Source of the DNA: BOG-908 sp963850605
GTDB taxonomy: Bacteria; Pseudomonadota; Alphaproteobacteria; Acetobacterales; Acetobacteraceae
Direction of reading: 5' to 3'
DNA length: 64,000 bases
NCBI GenBank assembly: GCA_963850605.1
Contig: CAWKLX010000003.1
Coordinates: 613,200-677,199, forward strand
A program made the translations under genes and the position numbers. Position 1 is the first letter of the stretch. Each line of letters starts with the position of its first letter. The notes beneath the pieces were generated by a model, which ran no database searches, was not told the origin of the DNA, and saw nothing but the letters and a program-made list of their open reading frames with translations. This document shows positions 36,048 to 46,372 of this stretch, piece after piece.

Positions 36048-39000
36048 TCACACGGAGAAGTATTTGGCCATTGGATTGACCACCACGATCGCGCTTGTGC
36101 TCTGCTCCGGATGTAGCTGGTGCTCATCCGAAAGCGACACTCCGATCCGCTCCGCACCAAGCAGTTTCAAAATCACCTCCTGGTCCTCGACGCGGGGACA
36201 GGCCGGATACCCAAACGAATAGCGCGATCCACGATAGCCCTGCGCCAGCATCTTCTCCATGTCGCGATCATCCTCGCCGGCAAAGCCCAGTTCGGCCCGG
36301 ATACGCTTGTGCACATACTCCGCCATGGCCTCGGCCATCTCCACCGACAGCCCGTGCAGATATAAGTAGTCCTGGTAGCGATCATCCTCGAACCACAGCC
36401 GCGCCGTATCGGACGCGCGTTGCCCGACGGTGACCACCTGCAACCCGATCACGTCGCGCTCGGCCTCGTCCACATCCCGAAAAAAGTCTGCGATGCAGTC
36501 GCCATCCTCGCGCGGCTGGCGCGGCAGGGCAAAGCGCGCCACTTCCGTCGCCCCGTCCTGCTCGAACAACAACAGCTCGTTGCCCTGTCCGGCTGCTTTC
36601 CAATACCCGTAAATCGCTTGTGGCCGAAGGATGTTTTCGGCGTCGCATGTGGCCAGGATCCGCTTCATGATCGGCCGAAGCTCCTGCTTTGCCCACCCCA
36701 AAAAATCATCCAGGTTCTTGCCCTGCTTCCTGAAACCCCATTGGAATTGATAGAGGCTGCGTTCGTTCAGGAACGGCACCACCGCTTTCGCCGGCGCCTC
36801 AATCACCCGCGCCCCCCAGAAGGGCGGCTGCATCACGGGCGTATCCTGCGTCAGCCGCCGACGGCGAGCCTGCACCGCTGCGACATCGATCGGGCGCCAG
36901 GCGCGCTCATCGGCCTTTCCAAGGCTGCGCTTGGTGTTGCGCGCCCGTCCGCTTCGCTTGGCCTGCAGCGCGGACAGATAGTCGTCGAAGCCGTTGCCCG
37001 TCACCCGGTCCATCAGATGCAGCCCGTCAAACGCATCGCGCGCGTAAGCCACGCGGCCGCAGGCATAGGCGGCGACGCAGTCGTCCTCGACATAGTTGCG
37101 GGTGAGTGCCGCACCGCCCAGCAGCACCGGGATTTCCAGACCTTGGCGCGACATCTCCTCAAGGTTTTCCCTCATAATGACGGTACTTTTTACCAGCAGC
37201 CCGCTCATGCCGATCGCATGCGCATGGTTGGCGCGCGCGGCATCGACCATGTCGGCGAGCTTCACCTTGATGCCGAGATTGACGACGCGATAGCCGTTAT
37301 TGGTCAGGATGATATCGACTAGGTTCTTGCCGATGTCGTGCACGTCGCCCTTTACGGTGGCCAGCACGATCGTGCCTTTTTCCTGGCCCGCGACGCGGGT
37401 CATCATCGGCTCCAGATAGGCGACCGCCGCCTTCATCGTCTCGGCACTTTGCAGTACCGAAGGGCAGCTGCATCTTTCCCGCGCCGAACAGATCGCCGAC
37501 GATTTTCATGCCGCCCAGCAACACGTCGTTGATGATCGACAGCGGCTCGCGCGTACGCAGCGCCTCGTCCAGCTCCGACTCCAGGCCCTTGCGGTCGCCA
37601 TCGACGATGCGGTCGCGCAGACGGCCCTCCACCGTGTCGGCGCGGGCGCGCTTGGCGGTCTCGGCCAGCTTGCGATCGGCAAACATCTCCAACAGGCGCT
37701 GCAAGGGATCGTAGTTTTCTGAACGACGATCGAAGATCAGGTCCTCGGCCACCTGCACTTCTTCGGGCGCGATCAGGTGCAGCGGGCGTATCTTGCTAAC
37801 ATGGACGATGGCGCCGGTCATGCCGGCGCGGACAGCGTGATCCAGGAAAACGCTGTTCAGCACTGCGCGTGCAGCCGCGTTCAGGCCGAAGCTGACGTTG
37901 GACAGGCCAAGGATGATCTGGATATCCGGAAATTTCTCGCGGATCAGCCGAATGCCTTCCAGTGTCCATTTGGCCAGTTTGCGATCGTCCTCGTTGCCGG
38001 TGGCGATGGTGAAGGTGAGCGGGTCGATTAGCAGATCGCTCTGCGGCAGGCCAAACCGATCGCAGGCAAAGGCCACTAGCCGTTCGGCAATCGCCAGCTT
38101 GGCTTCCGGCGTCTTGGCCATGCCGGTCTCGTCGATGGTCAGCGCGATCACGGCGGCACCGAATTCTTCGCGAGGACCAGACGATCGGTCGCCGCGCCCT
38201 CGCCATCCTCGAAATTGATCGAGTTGATGATCGGCTTGCCGCCGTGCAGTTTCAGCGCGCTCTCGATGACCGGCGTTTCGGTGCTGTCGATCACCAGCGG
38301 CACGTTGACCGAGTTGGTAAAGCGCCGGATCACCTCGTCCATCTCGGCGCGCTCGTCCCGCCCGACAAAGGCGGTGCAGACATCGAGAGAGTTGGACCCT
38401 TCCGCCGTTTGCTCGCGGCCGACGGAGACACAGCCATCCCAATCGCCGGCCTCCTGTAGCTCGCGCCATTTTTTCGAGCCGTTGGCGTTGCAGCGTTCAC
38501 CGATCGAGAAAAAACTGTTATCCTGGCGGAGCGGTGTCGCGCTGTATAGGCTGGCGACGCTGGGCACCCAAACAGACCGGCGCGCAACTGGGGCGGGGCG
38601 ATAGCCTGCTCGTGCACGCCGGCGCAGCATGGCGTCTAAAGCCTGAATGTGAGGCACATCCGTGCCGCAACAGCCGCCGATCAGATTCAGCCCGTCTTCC
38701 TCGACGAACCGCTCCATCCAGCTGGCCATGGCGTCCGCGACGAGCGGGTATCGCGTATGGCCATCGACCAGTTCGGGCAGGCCTGCATTGGGCTGCACGC
38801 TCAACAGGCCGGGCCAGTTGGCGGCGAGCCAGCGCACATGCTCGGCCATCTCCTGCGGCCCGGTCGCGCAGTTCAGCCCGATCAGCGGCACGTCCAGCGC
38901 GTGCACCACGGTGGCCGCGGCCGCGATGTCCGGCCCAACCAGCAGCGTGCCCGTGGTCTCGACGGTTACCTGGACGAAAATCGGCGTGTCCCGCCCAGCC

Positions 39001-39539
39001 TCCGCCCGGGCGATCTTGGCGCCGTTGACGGCCGCCTTAATCTGCAGCGTGTCCTGGCAGGTTTCTATGAGGAAAGCGTCAACGCCACCGTCGATCAGCC
39101 CGCGGCACTGCTCGGCTAGGCCGGCCTCCAGCGTGTCATAGTCGATGTTGCCCAGGGAGGGCAGTTTCGTGCCCGGTCCCACGCCGCCGAGCACCCAGCG
39201 GTGGCGGCCGTCCGAAAAACCTTCAGCCGCTTCGCGCGCCAGGCCAGCGGCGACGCGGTTGATTTCGCGGGCGCGCTCGGCCAGGCCGAATTCGCCAAGC
39301 GTGATGGGGGAGGCGCCGAAAGTGTTGGTCTCCACCATGTCGGCGCCAGCCGCGAAATAGCCGCTTGCGATGTCGCGCACGAGGTCGGGACGGGACAGGT
39401 TCAGCACGTCGGTGCAGTTTTCCTGGCCCCAGTAGTCGTGCTCGGTATCCAGATCCATCGCCTGCACGCGGCTGCCGGTGCCGCCGTCGCACAGCAGCAC
39501 CTGGTCACGCAGGGCATCGAGGAGATGGGGTCGGGTCAC
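36048..39539 (-). CDS. metH: Methionine synthase, cobalamin-dependent (MetH), two frameshifts
   Basis: Three frames join into a protein of about 1163 residues, the normal MetH size. The homocysteine domain has GGTGSRVQ and the zinc motif GGCCGTD. The folate domain has FFSIGERCNANGSKK. The cobalamin domain has KGDVHDIGKN with its lower-ligand His, and the activation domain has SFGYPACP. A base is missing near 38166 (AAG-GAATTC expected) and one is extra at 37457/37458 (TTC-GTACTG expected), so the total length is still a multiple of three. It makes methionine from homocysteine and methyl-THF. The start GTG 39539 is uncertain. Confidence 0.9.
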
Positions 39540-39609
39540 GCGGGGAAGCCTCGCAGGAGTGTGGAACGGGGACGGTGAGCACCGATATAGGGGGTATGGG
39601 CCGTAAACC

Positions 39610-39993
39610 ATGACCGATCCGGCGGACCATCGCATTGAGATCGCTTTCGGCACGCCCGAGCAGGTGGGGCCGGGCGATGTTCTGCTGGCCGAGGGCGAGC
39701 ATCCGGGCGCCGCGGCGAACTTCGCGCCCGGGGCCGCGGGTCATGCGCTCGGATGCGCATGCTGCGCGCCACGCACGGGGGCCGGCCGGGCGCTGACCGC
39801 CTTGCTGCATGGCCGGGCGCGCGGGCAGCTTCCGTTCTTTCGGCGGGTCGTGGTGTTCGCGTGCACCGGCCCTGGGCGGGCCGAACTGGCCCATGCCGTT
39901 TCGACCGATCCGGTGGCCCGCGCGTGCTTCCGGCTTAGCCCCGATCGCGCGCCGGCACGTCCTGGTCGCCAAGGCCCAGTGAGCGCTGCATGA
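39610..39993 (+). CDS. CobW/P47K-like fragment without P-loop, unknown function
   Basis: The 127-residue product resembles only the middle of COG0523 (CobW/P47K) GTPases. It has a cysteine motif GCACCAP like their GCxCC, then RALTALLHGRARGQLPFFRRVVV and a TDPVAR...FRL stretch (quoted only in part). The N-terminal P-loop and the C-terminal domain are absent. It is divergent from metH, whose enzyme needs cobalamin, which may or may not be meaningful. The 3' end overlaps the convergent GNAT gene by 59 nt. Confidence 0.6.
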   Translation: MTDPADHRIEIAFGTPEQVGPGDVLLAEGEHPGAAANFAPGAAGHALGCACCAPRTGAGRALTALLHGRARGQLPFFRRVVVFACTGPGRAELAHAVSTDPVARACFRLSPDRAPARPGRQGPVSAA

Positions 39994-40465
39994 TGACGAC
40001 GTCGAGCCAGCGGCCGAATTTCACCCCGCAGGCCCGCATGACACCGGCGCGGGTGAACCCCAGGCTGGCGTGCATGCCGATCGAGCCGATGTTGTCGGAG
40101 TCTCCAATCAGGGCGACCATCTGCCGCAGTCCGCGCCCCTCGGCCAGCCGCAGCAGCTCGGCCACGATCGCTTTGCCTACGCCCTGGCCGCGCACATCTT
40201 CGCGCACATACACGCTGTCCTCGACGGTCCAGTCATAGGCGCTGCGGTGCCTGAATGGGCCGTAATAGCCGAAGCCCAGCACGCCACTGTCGTCATGCGC
40301 TGCTACCCAGTCGTGGCCGCCTGCCTTACCTGTTTGAAAACGTTGGCCGATTTGCTCGATGGAGGGCGGTATTTCCTCGAAGGTGCCGGTGCCGAATAGG
40401 ACGTGGTGGGCATAGATGGACTGGATTTCCGGCATGTCCGGGTGGGCGACGAGCTCGATCTTCAC
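39935..40465 (-). CDS. GNAT acetyltransferase, phosphinothricin/methionine-sulfoximine type
   Basis: The 176-residue single GNAT domain has the acetyl-CoA loop VRGQGVGKAI and family features YAHHVLFGTGTFEE and LGFTRAGVM. Relatives N-acetylate phosphinothricin or methionine derivatives. Its 3' end overlaps the CobW-like gene tail-to-tail. Confidence 0.88.
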   Translation of the reverse strand: MKIELVAHPDMPEIQSIYAHHVLFGTGTFEEIPPSIEQIGQRFQTGKAGGHDWVAAHDDSGVLGFGYYGPFRHRSAYDWTVEDSVYVREDVRGQGVGKAIVAELLRLAEGRGLRQMVALIGDSDNIGSIGMHASLGFTRAGVMRACGVKFGRWLDVVIMQRSLGLGDQDVPARDRG

Positions 40466-40638
40466 CTAATGGTCTCCTGGCCAGTCCAAAGCTTGCGCGT
40501 GGCGTGCATAACAGGCCAGCGGGGTCGCCAAAAATTATGCCCTTATGAAGGAACTCCGTGGTATGGGCGGAGCACGAAACGCCAAATACCGCGAGTTTTC
40601 GCAGGGCCGGGCAGGCCACACATCCAGAGGGATACGAC

Positions 40639-42867
40639 GTGTCAGACACTCCCGAGCCATTGCAGATCGAGTCCGATGTCGCTGCCGAGGCCCTAACCCC
40701 GACCGAGTTGCGTTTGCGTGCCGTGGTGGCCGCCGCCCGCTTCCACGGTGTGGACCTCGATATGGGCGATTATCGCGGCCCTGTTGGGGAGAAATATCCA
40801 TCGCCGGCGTCGCTGGTGAATTGGCTCCGTGAGCAGGGGCTGAGTGCCCGCGCGTTGAAGCTGGTCTGGCGCAACCTGTTCAGGTTCAAGGAAGCGGCGC
40901 CTGTCGTTCTGCTCCTGAAGGATGGCACGGCCGGCTTGGTGGTCGGCGCCGACCCTGGCCGCGATATCGTCTGGCTGAAAAGCCCTGCTGCCCGCGATTC
41001 AGAGCCGCCGGTGGCCGTGGACCGCTTACGGCTGGAGCAGGCTTGGGGTGGCGAAGTCGTGCTGGTCAAGCGTCCCTATGGTCAGGGCGAAGGCGAGGCG
41101 CCGTTCACGCTCGGCTGGATTTTTGGCAAGGTGTTGGAAGAAAAGCGATTTCTTACCCAAATCGGCTTCGCTTCGGTGACCTTATCCGCGCTGCAGATCA
41201 TCCCCGCTCTGATGGTGATGGCGGTGATCGATCGCGTTTTGGAGTACAACAGTCTCTCAACCTTCTACTTGCTGACCAGCATCATGGCAGTGCTGATGTT
41301 CTTCGAAATGATGATCGGCTGGGCACGACGAGAACTGGTGCTGGTCTTGTCGTCGCGGCTGGACGTGCGGCTCAACCTGCACGTTTTCGGGCGTTTGCTG
41401 TCCTTGCCGCTGGATTTCTTCGAACGGAGCCAGGCCGGTGAAACCATTTCGCGGTTGCGCGAAGTCTATAAAGTGCGTGAGTTCCTGACCGGAAAGCTGC
41501 TCTACACCTTTCTCGATGGCATTACTTTGATGATCATGCTGCCCTTCATGTTTTACATGGAGCCGACGCTGGCTTGGGTGTCGATTGCAGTTGCCGGCAT
41601 GATTGCACTGATCATCATGGTATTCCTTCGGCCGGTCGGGCGGCTGATCGCGCTGGCCATTCAAGCCGAGCACAAGAAGGGCGCGGTGATGAGCGAGACG
41701 GTGTACGGCATACGCACCGTGAAGTCGCTTGCGCTGGAGCCGCAACAGAAAGTCATGTGGGATGAGCGCGTGGCCGATGCCGGCCGCTGGCGCCTGGCCG
41801 CGGGCCGTCTCGGCAATTGGCCGCAGACCCTGATCGACCCACTGCAGACGTTCATGTCGCGCGGCGTGGTGCTGTTCGGCGCCTATCTCGCGCTGCAAAA
41901 CGACACGACGATCGACAAGGGCGGCCTGATTGCCTTCATGATCCTGTCGAGCCGCGTAGCCTCGCCTCTGGTTGGCTTTGCCAAGCTGCTGGAGGACTTC
42001 CATGAGGTGCGCACGGCGGTCGGCCAGATCGCCAAGGTGTTGAACAACCCGACGGAGACGCGGGCGCAGACCGACGGGATGCGGCCACAATTCGAGGGCC
42101 AAGTGACATTCGAGGACGTGACCTTCACCTATCCACTGGGGCAACGGCCAGCGCTGAACAAGGTCAGCTTCTCGGTGCCGCCCGGCACGATGCTCGGCTT
42201 GGTCGGGCGATCCGGCTCAGGCAAATCGACGATCACTCGTCTGCTTCAGGGTATCAACCGCGAGTATTCCGGGGCTGTCCGGATCGACGGGACCGAGCTG
42301 CGGGAGATCAATCTTTCCCATCTTCGCCGCAGCTTCGGCGTTGTGCTTCAAGACAATTTCTTGTTCCGCGGCACGGTACGCGACAACATCACTGCCGGCC
42401 GGGCAGGGTTGACACTCGAAGATGCGGTACGGGCGGCGCGCTTGGCAGGCGCCGAAGAGTTTATCGAGCGCATGCCGCAGGGCTACGACACCTGGATCGA
42501 GGAAGGTTCGGCCAATATCTCGGGCGGCCAGCGCCAGCGTCTCGCGATCGCCCGCGCACTGATCACCAACCCACGCATCATGATCCTGGACGAGGCAACC
42601 AGCGCGCTCGATCCTGAGAGCGAGGCCTTGGTCAACGCCAACCTGACCCGGATCGGCAAGGGTCGGACGATGGTGATCGTCTCCCACCGGCTCTCCAGCC
42701 TGGTTAACTGCGACCTTATCATGGTGCTGGATCGCGGTGCGGTCGTGGACATCGCGCCGCACGACGTGCTGCTAGACCGGTGCGCCGTATATCGCACGCT
42801 GTGGAACCAGCAGAACCGCCACATCGATCCAGTCCGCGCGGCCGCCGCCCTGGCACAGGGAGAATAA
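40639..42867 (+). CDS. Type I secretion ABC exporter (HlyB/LapB type, C39-like domain without catalytic Cys)
   Basis: The GTG 40639 follows AGAGGGA. The 742-residue protein has three parts. Residues 15-135 are a C39-like domain lacking the catalytic Cys (AARFHGVDLD in its place). A six-helix membrane domain spans about 165-460. The ATPase has Walker A GRSGSGKST (about 522), signature ISGGQRQRLA (about 627) and Walker B MILDEATSALD. It drives one-step secretion of an unprocessed C-terminal-signal substrate. It is followed 2 nt later by its HlyD-type adaptor. The outer-membrane TolC partner and a substrate are not in the window. Confidence 0.93.
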   Translation: MSDTPEPLQIESDVAAEALTPTELRLRAVVAAARFHGVDLDMGDYRGPVGEKYPSPASLVNWLREQGLSARALKLVWRNLFRFKEAAPVVLLLKDGTAGLVVGADPGRDIVWLKSPAARDSEPPVAVDRLRLEQAWGGEVVLVKRPYGQGEGEAPFTLGWIFGKVLEEKRFLTQIGFASVTLSALQIIPALMVMAVIDRVLEYNSLSTFYLLTSIMAVLMFFEMMIGWARRELVLVLSSRLDVRLNLHVFGRLLSLPLDFFERSQAGETISRLREVYKVREFLTGKLLYTFLDGITLMIMLPFMFYMEPTLAWVSIAVAGMIALIIMVFLRPVGRLIALAIQAEHKKGAVMSETVYGIRTVKSLALEPQQKVMWDERVADAGRWRLAAGRLGNWPQTLIDPLQTFMSRGVVLFGAYLALQNDTTIDKGGLIAFMILSSRVASPLVGFAKLLEDFHEVRTAVGQIAKVLNNPTETRAQTDGMRPQFEGQVTFEDVTFTYPLGQRPALNKVSFSVPPGTMLGLVGRSGSGKSTITRLLQGINREYSGAVRIDGTELREINLSHLRRSFGVVLQDNFLFRGTVRDNITAGRAGLTLEDAVRAARLAGAEEFIERMPQGYDTWIEEGSANISGGQRQRLAIARALITNPRIMILDEATSALDPESEALVNANLTRIGKGRTMVIVSHRLSSLVNCDLIMVLDRGAVVDIAPHDVLLDRCAVYRTLWNQQNRHIDPVRAAAALAQGE

Positions 42868-42869
42868 CC

Positions 42870-44346
42870 ATGTCCGTCACCACCACACCGACCCCGGCTC
42901 CCAGCCGGGAGACCCCACCTACCACGCGGGGCGGCCTGTTCTCCGGCCGTGTTCGCCGGGTGCGCGACGACACCCCGGCCGAGTTGATGGAGTTCTACTC
43001 GCCATCGCTCGCGCTATCCTCGGTTCCCGCCAAGCGCGCGGCTCGCAGCACCATCCTGCTATTTGGCCTGATGGTCGGCATCATCTTCATCTTGTTCGGG
43101 GTCATGACGGTTGATCGGACCGTGGTGGCGAGCGGTAAGGTCGTATCGCTGACGCCCGAAGTAGTCGTTCAGCCGCTGACGACGTCGATCGTCAAGACGA
43201 TCGCTGTGTCAGCCGGCGATATCGTGCGCAAAGGTCAGTTGCTGGCCCAGCTCGATCCCACCCTGACAACGGCGGACCTGACGGCGGCCCAGGACCAGGT
43301 TGACCGTTATCAAACTGAGCTGGACCGTCTGACCGCCGAAAACCGCCAAGTGTCCTATCACCCGCGGAAGCTGAGCCCCGGCGCGCTCGTGCAGGAAGGC
43401 ATTTTCGCCCAACGCGCCTCGGCGCGCGAAGCGGAACTGCGCTACTATCAGGGCCAGATCAATGCTCAGCTGGCTTTGGCGGCGCAGGCGGATGCTGATA
43501 TCCGCCAATATGCCAAAGAGACGGGTGTGAACGTCGATGTCGAACGTATCCGGACTCAGCTGGAGCATGATCAGGTCGGCAGCCGGCTGGATACCCTGGC
43601 GGCGATCAACCAGCGGCTCGAAGTCCGAGCGGCAGGTGCTGGCAAGCGTGCAACAGTCGGAGAACGCCCGGCAGAACGTAGCAGCCCTGCGTGGACAGCT
43701 CGATAACTACAATCAGCAATGGTTTGCTGATGTGTCACAGAACATCACGAGCGACAGCGTTCAGCTTGCCAGCTATCGCGATCAATTGGAGCATGCGGCT
43801 CTGAGTGGAAAGCTGATCGATTTGCGTGCGGAGCAGGACGCGACCGTGCTGTCTGTGGCTCCCGCCTCAGTCGGCTCGGTCCTGCAAAGCGGTCAGACAT
43901 TCTTTACCCTGGTACCTCTCAACGCGCCGCTCGAAATTGATGGGCAGGTAACTGGTGATGGGGCCGGCTTCCTGGAAAATGGGCAGCCGGCTCAGATTAA
44001 GTTCGCAGCCTATCCATTCTCTCGGTTCGGCTCTGGCGAGGGCTCGGTACGTCTCGTCAGTGCCGACAGTTTTCTGACCGGCAGCGGTGTCTCGGGCAAT
44101 ACGGCCACGAGCGCGGGCAATACGTCTGACTCCGTGTTCACCGGACAGCAGCCCACCAGCCCATACTTTTTCGATGTGCGCGTCAGCATGGACCGGCTGG
44201 CACTTCGTCATTTGCCGAAGGAGGCCCATATCGTGCCGGGCATGCCGGTGGAGGCCGACATCAAGGTAGGGGAGCGCACGATTTGGGAGTACCTGATCGA
44301 GCGTATGCTGCCGATCCTACAGGAAGGCATGCGGGAACCGACCTGA
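42870..44346 (+). CDS. HlyD-type membrane fusion protein of type I secretion, frameshifted
   Basis: Two frames join to about 491 residues. There is one N-terminal membrane helix (about 61-81), a biotinyl-lipoyl half (VVVQPLTTSIVKTIAVSAG), a long coiled-coil, and a C-terminal beta-barrel part (VPGMPVEADIKVGERTIWEYL, partially quoted). The break lies near 43621-43625 (CTCGAAGTCCGAG); removing one base gives LESERQVLASV in the coiled-coil. The protein bridges the ABC exporter and TolC. The break may be a sequence error; the C-terminal half retains clear coding character. Confidence 0.87.
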
Positions 44347-44482
44347 TCGTGTGATCAACGCTCAAACCGGGCAATACGAGTTTGCCCGGTTGAGCGAGGC
44401 GGGTCTTTACAAAACCGATACTTTCATGGGTTCTAATCGGTAGCTGCCCACACATCGGACAAGTGCAGGACCTCCTTTGCCT

Positions 44483-46269
44483 ATGCTGACGCTTATCGAC
44501 CGGATTGTCTCGGCAGGCTCGCCCGCCGCGGCCCTGAAACGCGCCATCCAGCTCGACGAGGCGGGCCAGCATCGCCGGGCTTTCGCGCTGTTCAGCCGCG
44601 CCGCACGCGCCGGCTTGCCCGAAGCCCAGTTCTGGGTCGGCCGGCTTTACCTGAAGGGCACGGGGGTGCCGGTTAGCCGGCGCGACGGCGCGGCTTGGCT
44701 GGAACGGGCCGCGCAAGCCGATTGGGTCGAAGCGCAAACGTTGCTCGCGACCCTCTATCTGTATGGACTTGCCGGCCGCGGCGTGAAATCTGCGCCCGGC
44801 AGTCCGCTGTTCACGCGCAGTCCGACCTCAGGCGGCGCGGACGAGCCCGATTTCTCTGAGGCGTTGAAATGGGCGCGCCGTGGTGCAGCCGCCGGCTCGC
44901 CGGAAGCGCAAGCGCTGCTCGGCTATATCTTGACCTCCGGCCCGGAGGAGATTCGAGATCTCGCCGAGGCGGACCAGTGGTACGATCGATCTGCCGCGGC
45001 CAATTGTGCTCAGGGGCATTTGGGCCGCGGATTGTCCTTGCTGCGTGCCGCGCATGACTACGCGACCCATGAGGTGGCCGCGGCCGCGCTCAAGAAGGCG
45101 GCCGATGCCGGGTTGCCCACGGCGCTGTATCTGCTTGGTGTCATGCACGAGCGCGGCGCGGGTGTCCCCGCCAGTCTCGAGGAAGCGAGCACCTATTATC
45201 GGCAGTCGGCCGAGAAGAACGTTCGAAGCGGGCAGGCACGATGGGGCTTGGCCCTGCTCGAGGGGCGGGGTGTGTCGCGCAATCCGGTCGATGGTGAATC
45301 CTGGCTGCGGCGCGCGGCCAATGCTGGCGATCGTGAGGCCGCGGCCTTGGTAGGGGACATCTATGCCCGCGGGGGTGACCTTCCGCCCAACTACGCGGAA
45401 GCGGCCATCTGGTACAATCGCGCGGCCGAGGCTGGTCATGCAGCCGCGGCGCGCGCACTCGGCTTGCTGTTCCTGACGGGCGCCGGCGTGCACCGCGACC
45501 CGGAAGAGGCTGGCCGATGGTTTCGACGTGCGGCTGAAGGTGGTGACCGGCAAGCCCAGGCCGACCTGGCCAACCTTCTCCTGTCCGGGACCGGCACTGA
45601 GGAAGATGGCCAGCGCACCCGCGAACTGTTTGAGGCGGCCGCCGGGTCCGGCGATCTTGTGGCCGCGTTCAACCTGGGCGTCTGCTTGGCGGAGGGCGTG
45701 GGTGTGGAGCGGGATGACCGAAGGGCCATCCTTTGGCTGAGACGCGCGGCGGACGGAGTCGTCAACGCCCAGGTACCTGGTATGGGCGCATGCTTGCTGA
45801 GGGACGCGGTATTGAGCCTGACCCGGCCGAAGGGCGCATTTGGATCGAGCGCGCGGCAGCCTCCGGCATGCTGGATGCCGAGGTGGCACTTGCCGAAATG
45901 TCGCTTAACGGTACCGGCGGACCCAGGGACCACGCCGAATCGCTCCGTCTGTTCCGGCAAGCTGCCGAGCGGGGTCATGTGGGTGCAATCTTCGCCGTCG
46001 GCGCCATGCTTGGCGGCGGCCATGACGTGCCCGAAGATCGAGAGGAGGCGCGACGCTGGTATCGCTTGGCTGCGGAAAAAGGGCATCACCACGCGCAAAT
46101 GATGCTGGGCCGCTTTCTGGCACGCGGCTTGGGGGGCGAGCAGGATGTCCGAGAGGCCCGTCTTTGGCTGGAGCGCGCACAGGCTGCCGGGGTTACCGAA
46201 GCGCGTTACGATCTGGACCGGCTGTCGGACGCTGCCGAGCCGGCGCTGCTGGGCCAGGCCATCAACTGA
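44483..46269 (+). CDS. Sel1-repeat (TPR-like) protein, frameshifted
   Basis: Two frames join to about 594 residues made almost entirely of Sel1 repeats; at least ten units of the AxxxLGxxYxxGxGV...A..W...AA type are visible. The break is at 45771-45776 (CAGGTACCTGG). Removing one G and one C gives NAQYWYGRMLAEGRG, which fits the Sel1 spacing exactly; a single missing base would not. No signal peptide. It lies between the secretion genes and the glycosyltransferase and may scaffold the assembly. Confidence 0.82.
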
Positions 46270-46372
46270 ATTGGTCGCCGGCTCCGCCGGTCCTGTTCGA
46301 ACCCCGGGGATACGGGCCGACAGTGCTGTGATGTGGGGAGGGTAGACCGTCCCGACCCGTTTCAGACAGGAC

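Noticed and set aside
36420..37322. Plus-strand frame inside metH
   Set aside because: Opposite-strand shadow; the metH reading is supported by strong domain motifs.
41257..42144. Minus-strand frame inside the ABC exporter gene
   Set aside because: Charged, His/Gln-rich translation without any family pattern; shadow of the exporter.
42870..44346. Programmed frameshifting in hlyD or others
   Set aside because: No slippery heptamer or consistent direction; indels of both signs occur and sites lie on GTAC or similar tetramers, which does not fit ribosomal frameshifting.
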